A DNA stretch of 64,000 nucleotides. Source: Streptomyces nigra (GTDB taxonomy: Bacteria > Actinomycetota > Actinomycetes > Streptomycetales > Streptomycetaceae). Each line of letters opens with the position of its first letter. Position 1 is the first letter of the stretch. A program made the translations under genes and the position numbers. Positions 32,078 to 41,780 of the stretch are shown piece by piece. The DNA is taken from positions 1,476,001 to 1,540,000 of the forward strand of contig NZ_CP029043.1 of NCBI RefSeq assembly GCF_003074055.1. The letters are read 5' to 3'. The notes beneath the pieces are model-generated. The model was not told the DNA's origin. It ran no database searches and saw nothing but the letters and a program-made list of their open reading frames with translations.

Positions 32078-33219
32078 GCCTTCTTCTCCTCCTGCTCGGG
32101 CGCCTCCGGCGGCCGGTCGAACTCGTCGGTCACCCTCGGCTGCGCGTCCCCGTCCCCGCCGGTCCAGCGCACCAGGAGGTCGCCGAGCGCCGTCTCCTGG
32201 TCGAGGGCCACGGCCTTCTCTCGGTACAGCTCGAGCAGCGCCAGGAAGCGCGCCACGACCGTGAGGGTGTCGTCGGTGTCCGCCACGAGCTCCTGGAAGC
32301 TGGCCTCGCCGCGCTCCTTGAGCCGGGCGACGACGATCCCGGCCTGCTCCTGCACGCTGACCAGCGGGGCGTGGATGTGCTCGACGTAGACCTGGGGCTT
32401 GGGCTTGGGCTGCATCGCCTTCACCGCGAGCCTGGCGAATCCTTCCGCCCCGATGCTGATGACGACCTCGGGAAGCAGCTCGGCGTGGTGCGGTTCGAGG
32501 CCGACGGTACGGGGGTAGCGGCGCGCCTCGTCGTCGAGCCGGGCGTTGAAGATGTCGGCGATCTGCTTGTACGCGCGGTACTGCAGGAGCCGTGCGAACA
32601 GCAGGTCCCGCGCCTCCAGGAGCGCCAGGTCGGCCTCGTCCTCCACCTCGGCGGCCGGGAGCAGCCGGGCCGCCTTGAGGTCGAGAAGGGTGGCGGCGAC
32701 CACCAGGAACTCGGTCGTCTCGTCCAGGTCCCAGTCCGGTCCCATGGCCCGGATGTGCGCCATGAACTCGTCCGTGACCTTGGACAGGGCGACCTCGGTG
32801 ACGTCCAGCTTGTGCTTGGAGATCAGCTGGAGGAGGAGATCGAAGGGGCCCTCGAAGTTGGCGAGCCGGACCTTGAAGACACCGTCCGTGTCGGCCTCGG
32901 CGTCACCCTGCGGGGCGCGGGCCTCAGGTGCGGGTTCGGCGACCGTCGCCTCGGGCTCGGGATCAAGCGCCGGCGGTGAGACGGCCGCCGGGGTCTCGGG
33001 GACACCCGTGTCCGGTGCCGGCTCGGCAGCCACGCGGTCCGGTGCCGGTCGCGGGTCCGGTTCCGGCTCGACGGGCGCGCGACCCGGTGCCGGTGGCGGC
33101 TCCGGTGCCGGTTCGGGTTCCGGCGGAGCCACCGGCGCCGCCCCCGGTCCCCGGCCCAGCGCGCGCCGGCGGCCGGCGGGGGCGCCGGCGCGCGGGGCGG
33201 GAACGTCGTTCGAGGTCAT
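32074..33219 (-). CDS. scpA: Segregation and condensation protein A (kleisin)
   Basis: 381 residues. About 115 residues at the N-terminus are Pro/Glu/Ala-rich and disordered. The kleisin follows: FKVRLANFEGPFDLLLQLI, then KLDVTEVALSKVTDEFMAHI, and a C-terminal winged helix (ASFQELVADTDDTLTVVARF). ScpA bridges the SMC heads with ScpB to organise the chromosome. The first ATG after an 18-nt gap from the preceding gene is used; the true start could lie further inside the Pro/Glu region. Confidence 0.93.
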   Translation of the reverse strand: MTSNDVPAPRAGAPAGRRRALGRGPGAAPVAPPEPEPAPEPPPAPGRAPVEPEPDPRPAPDRVAAEPAPDTGVPETPAAVSPPALDPEPEATVAEPAPEARAPQGDAEADTDGVFKVRLANFEGPFDLLLQLISKHKLDVTEVALSKVTDEFMAHIRAMGPDWDLDETTEFLVVAATLLDLKAARLLPAAEVEDEADLALLEARDLLFARLLQYRAYKQIADIFNARLDDEARRYPRTVGLEPHHAELLPEVVISIGAEGFARLAVKAMQPKPKPQVYVEHIHAPLVSVQEQAGIVVARLKERGEASFQELVADTDDTLTVVARFLALLELYREKAVALDQETALGDLLVRWTGGDGDAQPRVTDEFDRPPEAPEQEEKKA

Positions 33220-33237
33220 GGCCCCCGCAGGCTACCG

Positions 33238-33816
33238 CTACCGCCCGCGGAGCCGTCGTACGAGGATGCTGGCGTCGCCCCGGGTCTCCAGATCGGCCAG
33301 GACCACGGCGACCGCCTCGCGGACGATCCGCCCGCGGTCGACGGCGAGCCCGTGCTCACCGCGGAGCACCAGACGCGCGTGCTCCAGATCCATGAGCTCC
33401 TCGGCGGAGACGTAGACGGTGATCTTCTCGTCGTGCCGCTCGCGGCCGCTGGGCCGGCGTGCGGCGGCCCGCCCCCGCTTGCGCGACCCGCCGGCGGCGG
33501 CACCGCCCGCCGCGGCGGACCCGGCAGAACCTTCCTGCGCCCCCTGGCGCCGTGCGGAGCGCTCACCGGAGGCGGACCGGCTGCGGGACTCCCCCGCCTC
33601 GGCCTGCTCGGTGTCGGCCGCCACATGCTCGGCGCCCTCGCCGTCGCCGCCCTGTGCGGGCACCGACTGCGGAGCGTCCTCGGCGGCCGCGGCGTCGCTC
33701 TCCCCCGCGGGAGCCGGCACCCGGGCCTCGCCGTTGGCCGGGCGCCGGGGAGTGGACGGCTGGAGCGCCATACCCCCTGTCGTGCGGAACAGTTCGTCGG
33801 CCCCCGGCAGACTCAC
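33238..33816 (-). CDS. Hypothetical protein, possible ribbon-helix-helix partner of ParA
   Basis: 192 residues. The first 120 are low-complexity (Ala/Gly/Glu, then basic RKRGRAAARRPSGRER). The last 65 or so look folded: EKITVYVSAEELMDLEHAR, then DRGRIVREAVAVVLADLETRG and VRRLRGR. A beta-strand followed by two helices with basic residues resembles ribbon-helix-helix DNA-binding proteins such as ParG or CopG. The GTG start overlaps the parA stop (GTGA), so it is made together with the ATPase. I infer a DNA-binding adaptor, but the fold assignment is by eye. Confidence 0.6.
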   Translation of the reverse strand: MSLPGADELFRTTGGMALQPSTPRRPANGEARVPAPAGESDAAAAEDAPQSVPAQGGDGEGAEHVAADTEQAEAGESRSRSASGERSARRQGAQEGSAGSAAAGGAAAGGSRKRGRAAARRPSGRERHDEKITVYVSAEELMDLEHARLVLRGEHGLAVDRGRIVREAVAVVLADLETRGDASILVRRLRGR

Positions 33817-34991
33817 TCGGCGTGACACCGGGCGAGCACCTCCCTGGCGAGCTGGCGATAGGCGGCGGCACCGACGGAGTTGGAGGCGTACGTGGTGATC
33901 GGCTCACCGGCGACCGTGGTCTCCGGGAAGCGGACCGTGCGTCCGATGACCGTGTGGTAGACGTGGTCGTCGAACGCCTCGACCACCCGCGCCAGGACCT
34001 CACGGCTGTGGACCGTGCGCGAGTCGTACATCGTGGCGAGGATCCCGTCGAGCTCCAGCTCCGGGTTCAGCCGCTCCTGGACCTTCTCGATCGTCTCGGT
34101 CAGCAGCGCCACACCGCGCAGCGCGAAGAACTCGCACTCCAGCGGCACGATCACCTTGTGCGCGGCCGTCAGGGCGTTGACCGTGAGCAGGCCGAGCGAG
34201 GGCTGGCAGTCGATGACGATGAAGTCGTAGTCGTCCATCAGCGGCTTGAGGGCGCGCTGGAGCGTGGACTCCCGGGCGACCTCGCTGACGAGCTGGACCT
34301 CGGCGGCGGACAGGTCGATGTTGCTGGGCAGCAGGTCCATGTTGGGGACCGCGGTCTTCAGCAGGACCTCGTCGGCCGACATGCCCCGCTCCATGAGCAG
34401 GTTGTAGACCGTGAGGTCGAGTTCCATCGGGTTCACGCCGAGTCCGACCGACAGCGCGCCCTGCGGGTCGAAGTCCACGAGCAGCACGCGGCGACCGTAT
34501 TCGGCGAGTGCGGCACCCAGGTTGATGGTCGACGTCGTCTTGCCGACGCCGCCCTTCTGGTTGCACATCGCGATGATCTTCGCGGGACCGTGGTCGGTCA
34601 GCGGACCCGGGATCGGGAAGTACGGCAGCGGACGTCCGGTCGGGCCGATGCGCTCGCGGCGCTGCCGGGCAGCGTCGGGCGCGAGCGTGGCCGCGTACTC
34701 GGGGTCGGGCTCGTACTCCGCGTCGGGGTCGTAGAAGTGCCCTTCGGGCAGTTCGTCGTAGTCGGCGAAGTGGTTGCGGGGCGCGCCACTTCCGTCGCCG
34801 GCCATGGCGTTCACGTGATGGCCATCCATGCTCTTGTTTGCTGTCAGAGCCGTGTGGGGGCTGGTCTGGCTCTGGTGGGCTGCGAAGGTTCGGACAGCGA
34901 CGGAGCCGACAGCCTCGAATCCCGCGGGACCCTGGCCCCGTACAGGCATTCCTGGTTGACCACCCCCGGGAGAAAATGTCGACTCATTCAC
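33813..34991 (-). CDS. ParA-family (Soj-like) segregation ATPase
   Basis: 392 residues. A 120-residue N-terminal extension (Pro/Asp/Glu-rich, DYDELPEGHFYDPDAEYEPD) precedes the ATPase with the deviant Walker A NQKGGVGKTT, LLVDFDPQGALS and IDCQPSLGLL. It is related to, but separate from, the ParA next to parB at oriC; no parB is here. Instead it heads an operon with a possible DNA-binding protein, scpA, scpB and rluB. GTG start with AAGGAGG about 11 nt upstream. It likely acts in positioning DNA or another cargo along the hypha together with condensin. Confidence 0.9.
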   Translation of the reverse strand: MNESTFSPGGGQPGMPVRGQGPAGFEAVGSVAVRTFAAHQSQTSPHTALTANKSMDGHHVNAMAGDGSGAPRNHFADYDELPEGHFYDPDAEYEPDPEYAATLAPDAARQRRERIGPTGRPLPYFPIPGPLTDHGPAKIIAMCNQKGGVGKTTSTINLGAALAEYGRRVLLVDFDPQGALSVGLGVNPMELDLTVYNLLMERGMSADEVLLKTAVPNMDLLPSNIDLSAAEVQLVSEVARESTLQRALKPLMDDYDFIVIDCQPSLGLLTVNALTAAHKVIVPLECEFFALRGVALLTETIEKVQERLNPELELDGILATMYDSRTVHSREVLARVVEAFDDHVYHTVIGRTVRFPETTVAGEPITTYASNSVGAAAYRQLAREVLARCHAE

Positions 34992-35249
34992 AAGTCGTCT
35001 TACCTCCTTGGTGACCAGGAAACTTCTAGACAGGTCAGCGTGGCACCATGCCGACGGTTGGCGACTCTATGGCGTGTCGGCGGTCCGCAGCAACACAATC
35101 CACCGGACCGGGCAGATGTGTCGACAATGAAACATCGCGCTGTCAAGGGCGTACGGCCGTCGCACAGCAGGTTTCACCGGTGTACGAATCGGTCGAAGGG
35201 TTGCGTTCGAGGCGAGTTGACCGAGCGTCGCAAAGTGACCATACACACA
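34992..35249. other. Region upstream of parA
   Basis: No gene is supported. It carries the parA promoter and leader, with AT content higher than average. The parA leader is about 65 nt if the promoter below is right. Confidence 0.5.
35064..35093 (-). promoter_or_regulatory. Putative promoter of the parA-scpAB operon
   Basis: On the minus strand TTGCTG, an 18-nt spacer and TAGAGT match the Streptomyces housekeeping consensus well. Confidence 0.5.
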
Positions 35250-35284
35250 TCCAGCCGGACCTTTTCGAGCAAGGTCCGGCTGGA
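35250..35284 (-). terminator. ald terminator
   Basis: Perfect 14-bp stem (TCCAGCCGGACCTT and complement) with a 7-nt loop, 64 nt after the ald stop. Confidence 0.8.
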
Positions 35285-35348
35285 TGCGCGCGGTTGACGA
35301 CCTGTGTTGACGTATCGCCTTTACCAGAAAGTGACTTGCCGGTCCGGC

Positions 35349-36464
35349 TCAGCCGAGGAGCGACTCCAGCTCCACGTGCTCCAGGCCGTGCGCCTCGGCG
35401 ACCTCGCGGTAAACGACCTTGCCGTCATGCGTGTTGAGGCCCTTGGCCAGCGCGGGGTCGCGACGAAGCGCCTCGACCCAGCCCTTGTTGGCCAGCTCGA
35501 CGATGTACGGCAGCGTGGCGTTGGTGAGCGCGTAGGTGGAGGTGTTGGGCACCGCGCCGGGCATGTTCGCGACGCAGTAGAAGACCGAGTTGTGCACCGG
35601 GAAGGTCGGCTCGGCGTGCGTGGTCGGACGGGAGTCCTCGAAGCAGCCGCCCTGGTCGATCGCGATGTCGACAAGGACACTTCCGGCCTTCATCCGGGAG
35701 ACCAGCTCGTTGGTGACCAGCTTCGGGGCCTTGGCACCGGGGATGAGGACGGCACCGATGACGAGGTCGGCCTCCAGGCAGGCCTTCTCCAGCTCGAAGG
35801 CGTTGGAGACGACCGTCTGGATCTTCGTGCCGAAGATCTTGTCGGCCTCGCGCAGCTTGTTGATGTCCTTGTCGAGCAGGGTCACGTGGAAGCCCATGCC
35901 GATGGCGATCTGCGCGGCGTTCCAGCCGGAGACACCGCCGCCGATGACCACGGCACGGCCGGCGAGCACGCCGGGGACACCGCCGGGCAGCACACCGCGG
36001 CCGCCGTTGGCGCGCATCAGGTGGTAGGCGCCGACCTGCGGGGCGAGGCGGCCCGCGACCTCGGACATGGGGGCGAGCAGCGGCAGCGCGCGGGTGGGCA
36101 GCTCGACCGTCTCGTAGGCGATCGCGGTGGTGCCGGACTCGATGAGGGCGTCCGTGCACTCCTTGGACGCGGCCAGGTGCAGGTAGGTGAAGAGCGTCTG
36201 GTCCTTGCGGAGGCGGTGGTACTCCTCGGCGATGGGCTCCTTGACCTTCAGCAGCAGGTCGGCGGTGGCCCACACCTCGTCCGCGGTGGGCAGGATCTGG
36301 GCGCCCGCGGCGACGTACTCGCTGTCCGGGATCGACGAGCCGAGGCCGGCGCCCTGCTCGATGACGACCTGGTGGCCGTTGCGCACCAGCTCGAGCACGC
36401 CGGCGGGGGTGATGGCCACCCGGAACTCGTTGTTCTTGACCTCGCGGGGGATGCCGACCTTCAC
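35349..36464 (-). CDS. ald: Alanine dehydrogenase
   Basis: 371 residues, the usual length of the family. It opens with KVGIPREVKNNEFRVAITPA, has the active-site region LHLAAS (His), the NAD-binding motif VIGGGVSGWNAAQIA and GAVLIPGAKAPKLV. It interconverts L-alanine with pyruvate and ammonia using NAD. I placed the start at the second GTG (MKVGIP), which is 11 nt from AAGGA and matches family ends; a GTG three codons upstream is too close to that site. Single-gene unit with its own terminator. Confidence 0.95.
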   Translation of the reverse strand: MKVGIPREVKNNEFRVAITPAGVLELVRNGHQVVIEQGAGLGSSIPDSEYVAAGAQILPTADEVWATADLLLKVKEPIAEEYHRLRKDQTLFTYLHLAASKECTDALIESGTTAIAYETVELPTRALPLLAPMSEVAGRLAPQVGAYHLMRANGGRGVLPGGVPGVLAGRAVVIGGGVSGWNAAQIAIGMGFHVTLLDKDINKLREADKIFGTKIQTVVSNAFELEKACLEADLVIGAVLIPGAKAPKLVTNELVSRMKAGSVLVDIAIDQGGCFEDSRPTTHAEPTFPVHNSVFYCVANMPGAVPNTSTYALTNATLPYIVELANKGWVEALRRDPALAKGLNTHDGKVVYREVAEAHGLEHVELESLLG

Positions 36465-36607
36465 GTCGATCACGGTCCTTGGCTCAGGGGGTGTGGAACA
36501 TTGCTACACATCCCAGGCATGCAGCGGCATACCGGGAGACACCGCAGGAGAAGGTGCGGCAGAGCCAGTCTAATGAAGGTGTTCCCGCTGTCTAGCCTTT
36601 CATTGCA

Positions 36608-38731
36608 TCAATCTTCGTTCGATGCGCTACGGATTTCGCAGGCGTTGCCGCCGTGTTCCGGCTCGATGGCCTTGTCACCGGCCCCGGAACCGGTCCCCGG
36701 ACCGGTCATGGAGGCGGTCCCGGGCCCGGCCGTCTCGGCCGCATCGGTCTCCTCCATCAGGATCCGCCGCGCGGCGCCCCGGTGCAGCTCAGCGGCCGCG
36801 GGATCGCCCAGCCGGTCCAGGGTGTCGGCGAGCCGCAGATACAGCGCGCCCTGCAGCCGTACGTCCTCCGCGCGGCGCGCCCACTCGATCGCCTCCTGGC
36901 AGGTGCGCAGCGATTCCTCGGGCCGTCCCGCGTACTCCTGGACCCGGGCCAGCTCGCTCAGGGCGCGCGCGTGACCTGCGACGTCGCCGTTCTTGCGGTG
37001 CACGGCGACCGCGGCCCGCCAGTTGCGCTGGGCCTCGCCGTACCGGCCCGCGTAGGTGTGCGCCTCGGCGGTCCTGCCGTACAGCCGGGCGGTCTCGGCG
37101 CGCTCCCCGCGGGCCAGCCGCTGGGCGAGGGCCCGGCCGTACCAGTCGGCGGCCCGGTCGTAGTCCCCGAGCTCCAGATGGGCGCCGCCGACGGATTCCA
37201 TCGCGCGGCCGGTCGCGTACGGGTCGTCCGCCTCGCGTCCGGCGTCCAGCGCGGCCCGGAACCGCGTCAGCGCCTCCCGGGTCCGCCCCGTACGGGCGTC
37301 CAGGTCGCCGAGGTTCAGCAGGGCCGCCGCCTTCTCCCGGGGCAGGTTCCTGCGCTCGGCCACGTCCAGGACGAGGCCGTGGATCTCGTACAGGTCCCCG
37401 GCGGCGGCCTGGGTCCCGAAGTGCGCGGCCATCGCCCTGACCAGCTGCGACATCAGCCGGCGGGCGAGGGTGTCCAGCTCCCCGTCGGCGACGGCGGCCC
37501 GGGCGGACGCCAGCAGGGCGGGCCGGCGCAGCCGCAGCCAGTCGGCGGCCGCCCTGGGGTTCGGGAAACGCAGCGCGCGGGGCACGCCGAGGAGCTTCTG
37601 CCGGGTCGCGGGGCTGTCGGTCTCGGTGATGGCCCGGCAGGACTGCAGCAGCCGTACGGTCCGCTCCAGCATGCGGGCGCGGGCGAGCTGGACCTCGGCG
37701 GGGCGGTCCTGGGTCTCGCTGAGGGCCTTCAGGAGCGGGTGCAGACATCCAGGGACCCGGTACTGCGGCAGCGGTGAGTCGAGGCGGTGCAGCAGGCCGA
37801 GGGCGGCCAGGTCGTCCAGGGTGGTGTGGGCTCCGTCCACCGAGCAGCCGGCGAGGGCGGAGGCGCCGTGCGGATCGACCAGGCCCGCGGGGGCGAGCGT
37901 CAGCAGGCGGAGCATGCGGGCGGCGGGGGCGGGCAGCGAGGCGTGGACGAGGCGCAGCAGCCGGCCGAGCGCCGTGCCCTCCTCGCCCTCGGTCCGCAGC
38001 TGTTTGGCCAGGTCGGAGACGGCGGACTTGGGGCGGGCGGCGAGCCAGCCGCCGGCCAGCGTCAGCGCGGCGGGCTGCCCCTGGCACACCTCCACGAGCC
38101 CTTCGGCGGCCCTCGGGTCGACGGTGATGCGCACGGCCCCGGAGAGCCGGGTGAGCAGTTCCACGGCCGACTTGGTGTCGAGGCCGCCGAGCGTGCAGGG
38201 TCTGACGTCCGAGATGCCGGTCAGCGGCCCGCCGGAGACGACGACGGCCAGGCACTCGGGGGTGTCCGGCAGCAGGGCGTCGACCTGCTCGGCGTCGGCG
38301 GCGTCGTCGAGCAGCAGCAGGGCCCGGCGCTCCGCCAGCGCCTCGCGCAGGGCGGCCGACAGGTCGTCCTCTGCGGCCCCGGGCGGGGCGGGCACGTCGA
38401 GGTCGGTGAGCAGGTCGCGGGCGGTGCGCGCGACGGGGACGGGGGTGCCGTCGGGTTCGCTGAGCCGGGCGCGGAGCACCCCGTCGGGGTAGCGGTCGCC
38501 GACCTGGCGGGCCAGTTCCTCGGCGAGTGCCGTACGGCCGGAGCCGGGGCGTCCGGCGATGAGCAGCACGCGCGCGCGGGGCGCCTTGCGGCCGGAGAGG
38601 GTGTCGAGGCCGGCGCGCTCGATGTCGGCGCGCAGCTCCTTCAACTCGCGTGTGCGGCCCAGGAAATGACTGCCGTCGGGGGTCCGGGCCGACGTCCGCA
38701 CGCCGCCTGTGTCCACCACCTGGTCCGTCAC
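36608..38731 (-). CDS. STAND/NB-ARC-type ATPase with TPR repeats, no DNA-binding domain
   Basis: 707 residues. It opens with DGSHFLGRTRELKELRADIE, typical of AfsR/SARP-related NB-ARC modules. The P-loop reads GRPGSGRTALAEEL, with arginine in place of the Walker lysine (residue 66). Walker B is ALLLLDDAADAEQ, and a degenerate helical domain leads to at least five tetratricopeptide repeats (for example ALTRFRAALDAGREADDPY, AQRNWRAAVAVHRKNGD). No N-terminal winged helix is present, so it is not a SARP itself; it may be a signalling scaffold. The GTG start has GGGAG 8 nt upstream. TAGGCT at about 38800 (minus strand) may be its -10. It ends 143 nt before ald. Confidence 0.85.
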   Translation of the reverse strand: MTDQVVDTGGVRTSARTPDGSHFLGRTRELKELRADIERAGLDTLSGRKAPRARVLLIAGRPGSGRTALAEELARQVGDRYPDGVLRARLSEPDGTPVPVARTARDLLTDLDVPAPPGAAEDDLSAALREALAERRALLLLDDAADAEQVDALLPDTPECLAVVVSGGPLTGISDVRPCTLGGLDTKSAVELLTRLSGAVRITVDPRAAEGLVEVCQGQPAALTLAGGWLAARPKSAVSDLAKQLRTEGEEGTALGRLLRLVHASLPAPAARMLRLLTLAPAGLVDPHGASALAGCSVDGAHTTLDDLAALGLLHRLDSPLPQYRVPGCLHPLLKALSETQDRPAEVQLARARMLERTVRLLQSCRAITETDSPATRQKLLGVPRALRFPNPRAAADWLRLRRPALLASARAAVADGELDTLARRLMSQLVRAMAAHFGTQAAAGDLYEIHGLVLDVAERRNLPREKAAALLNLGDLDARTGRTREALTRFRAALDAGREADDPYATGRAMESVGGAHLELGDYDRAADWYGRALAQRLARGERAETARLYGRTAEAHTYAGRYGEAQRNWRAAVAVHRKNGDVAGHARALSELARVQEYAGRPEESLRTCQEAIEWARRAEDVRLQGALYLRLADTLDRLGDPAAAELHRGAARRILMEETDAAETAGPGTASMTGPGTGSGAGDKAIEPEHGGNACEIRSASNED

Positions 38732-38917
38732 GGGCCACACTCCCGTCCCACGCACGCGCAAGCCCGCCGGGACTCCGGTTCGGGCGTGCTCAGAGCCTAG
38801 TTGACGCTCTGGTACGTTCCGGGCGGAGTGCGGCGGGCACGACGGGGACATCCCCCGATCGGATCAGCCGATCTTCACACCGCCGAGGGAGGCTCCGTCA
38901 GGAGGAGTGGGTGCTCC

Positions 38918-39544
38918 TCAGGACGTGAAGGGCCGCGCGGGCCAGGGCGCCTCCGCCGGGCGCAGCGCGTCGAGCCCGTCGCCGGCGCGCGCGGCCGCCA
39001 GCGACAGCACCCCCACGACGAGGCAGTTGTTGTGCACGTCCCCCGCGAGGACGCGCCGGACCAGGTCGTCGACCGGCACACGCGCGTGCTCCATGTCGGC
39101 CTCCTCGTCCTCCACCAGGAACCGCTCGCCCTCCGCCTCGGACAGCTCTCGGGCGAGGAAGATCCGTACGGCCTCGTCGCAGCCGCCCGGGGTGGTGTAG
39201 ACGTCGGTCAGGACCCGCCAGTCCTCCGCCTTGACGTGCGCCTCCTCGTACAGCTCGCGCTGGGCGGCGTGCAGCGGGTTCTCGCCGGGGACGTCGAGCA
39301 GGCCGGCCGGGATCTCCCACAGCTTGTGGCGGACGGGGTGGCGGTACTGCTTGATGAGCAGGACGCGGCCCTCGTCGTCCAGGGCGAGCACGGCGACCGA
39401 GCCGGGGTGGACCTGGTAGTCGCGCCGCACCACCGAGCCGTCCGGCATGACCACGTCGTCCGTGCGGACGGAGGTCTTGTTGCCCACGAAGGGGGTCGCG
39501 GTCGCCCGGACCTCCCACTCCTCGGGGGTGTCCTTGATCGTCAT
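38918..39544 (-). CDS. ADP-ribose pyrophosphatase (Nudix)
   Basis: 208 residues with a complete Nudix box (begins AGLLDVPGENP, ends RELYEEAHV) and the usual downstream DVYTTPGGCDEAVRIFLA, a feature of the ADP-ribose/ADP-sugar pyrophosphatase group. It cleaves ADP-ribose to AMP and ribose-5-phosphate. The ATG has GGAAGGG 6 nt upstream. It lies 83 nt after pyrG with a hairpin between, so expression may be partly coupled to CTP synthase. It is a second ADP-ribose-related enzyme in this window. Confidence 0.9.
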   Translation of the reverse strand: MTIKDTPEEWEVRATATPFVGNKTSVRTDDVVMPDGSVVRRDYQVHPGSVAVLALDDEGRVLLIKQYRHPVRHKLWEIPAGLLDVPGENPLHAAQRELYEEAHVKAEDWRVLTDVYTTPGGCDEAVRIFLARELSEAEGERFLVEDEEADMEHARVPVDDLVRRVLAGDVHNNCLVVGVLSLAAARAGDGLDALRPAEAPWPARPFTS

Positions 39545-39574
39545 GCCCTGCCCTTCCACGTGCGCAAAGGAAAA

Positions 39575-39608
39575 CCGGGGCGCCCACCGTTGAAGGTTTG
39601 CGCCCCGG
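39575..39608 (-). terminator. Hairpin between pyrG and the Nudix gene
   Basis: 9-bp GC-rich stem (CCGGGGCGC and complement) around a 16-nt loop just after the pyrG stop; a terminator or attenuator. Confidence 0.55.
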
Positions 39609-39627
39609 CCACCGTACAACTCTCGTG

Positions 39628-41295
<1,668 letters not shown>

Positions 41296-41780
41296 GGCCA
41301 AGAGGGGGCTCCCGTGGTCGCGATCTTGAAGTGCGGTTCGGGGTCTTCACGCCCACCGGTCCACGGGCTACCAGGGTATCAGCGACCGGGACCGATGGCT
41401 TCCGGCCACGCTCCGCGTACGCTCCGGCACGCATGAGCACACTTCACCGGGCCCCCACCGGCCGGTCACCCATTGCTCACCCGTTCGGCCGACCCGGGTT
41501 GCCCGGAGCGGCACGCAGATCATCTACGTGCGTCGTATCCTGCTCGGACATTCGCTGCCGAGCCCGGCCGGCAACACGGCACCACCCCTCGCCCGTAAGC
41601 ACCGGAACAACGAGAGCTCGTCAGTTCGTTGAGCAGAGATCGTCGAGCAGTGCCCGCCGTTTTGCCTCACGGCCGGAGCGACTGCTTTGCTTCACCGCTC
41701 AACCCCGATTTACAACCACCCCTTGACCGCACTAGCGAGAGCCCCCTTGTCGTACGAGTGAGTACGGAAGAGGGGGTGAC
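41296..41780. other. Divergent region, pyrG / GH15 gene
   Basis: No gene is supported. The left part is the pyrG leader. At 41510-41532 lies an imperfect inverted repeat (GCACGCAG-atcat-CTACGTGC), a possible operator. TTGACC at about 41723 could be a -35 for the GH15 gene, but no -10 stands out. Confidence 0.4.

Noticed and set aside
41510..41532. Imperfect inverted repeat upstream of the GH15 gene as a defined operator
   Set aside because: It has a mismatch and no known regulator site that I recognise. I list it only as part of the intergenic description.
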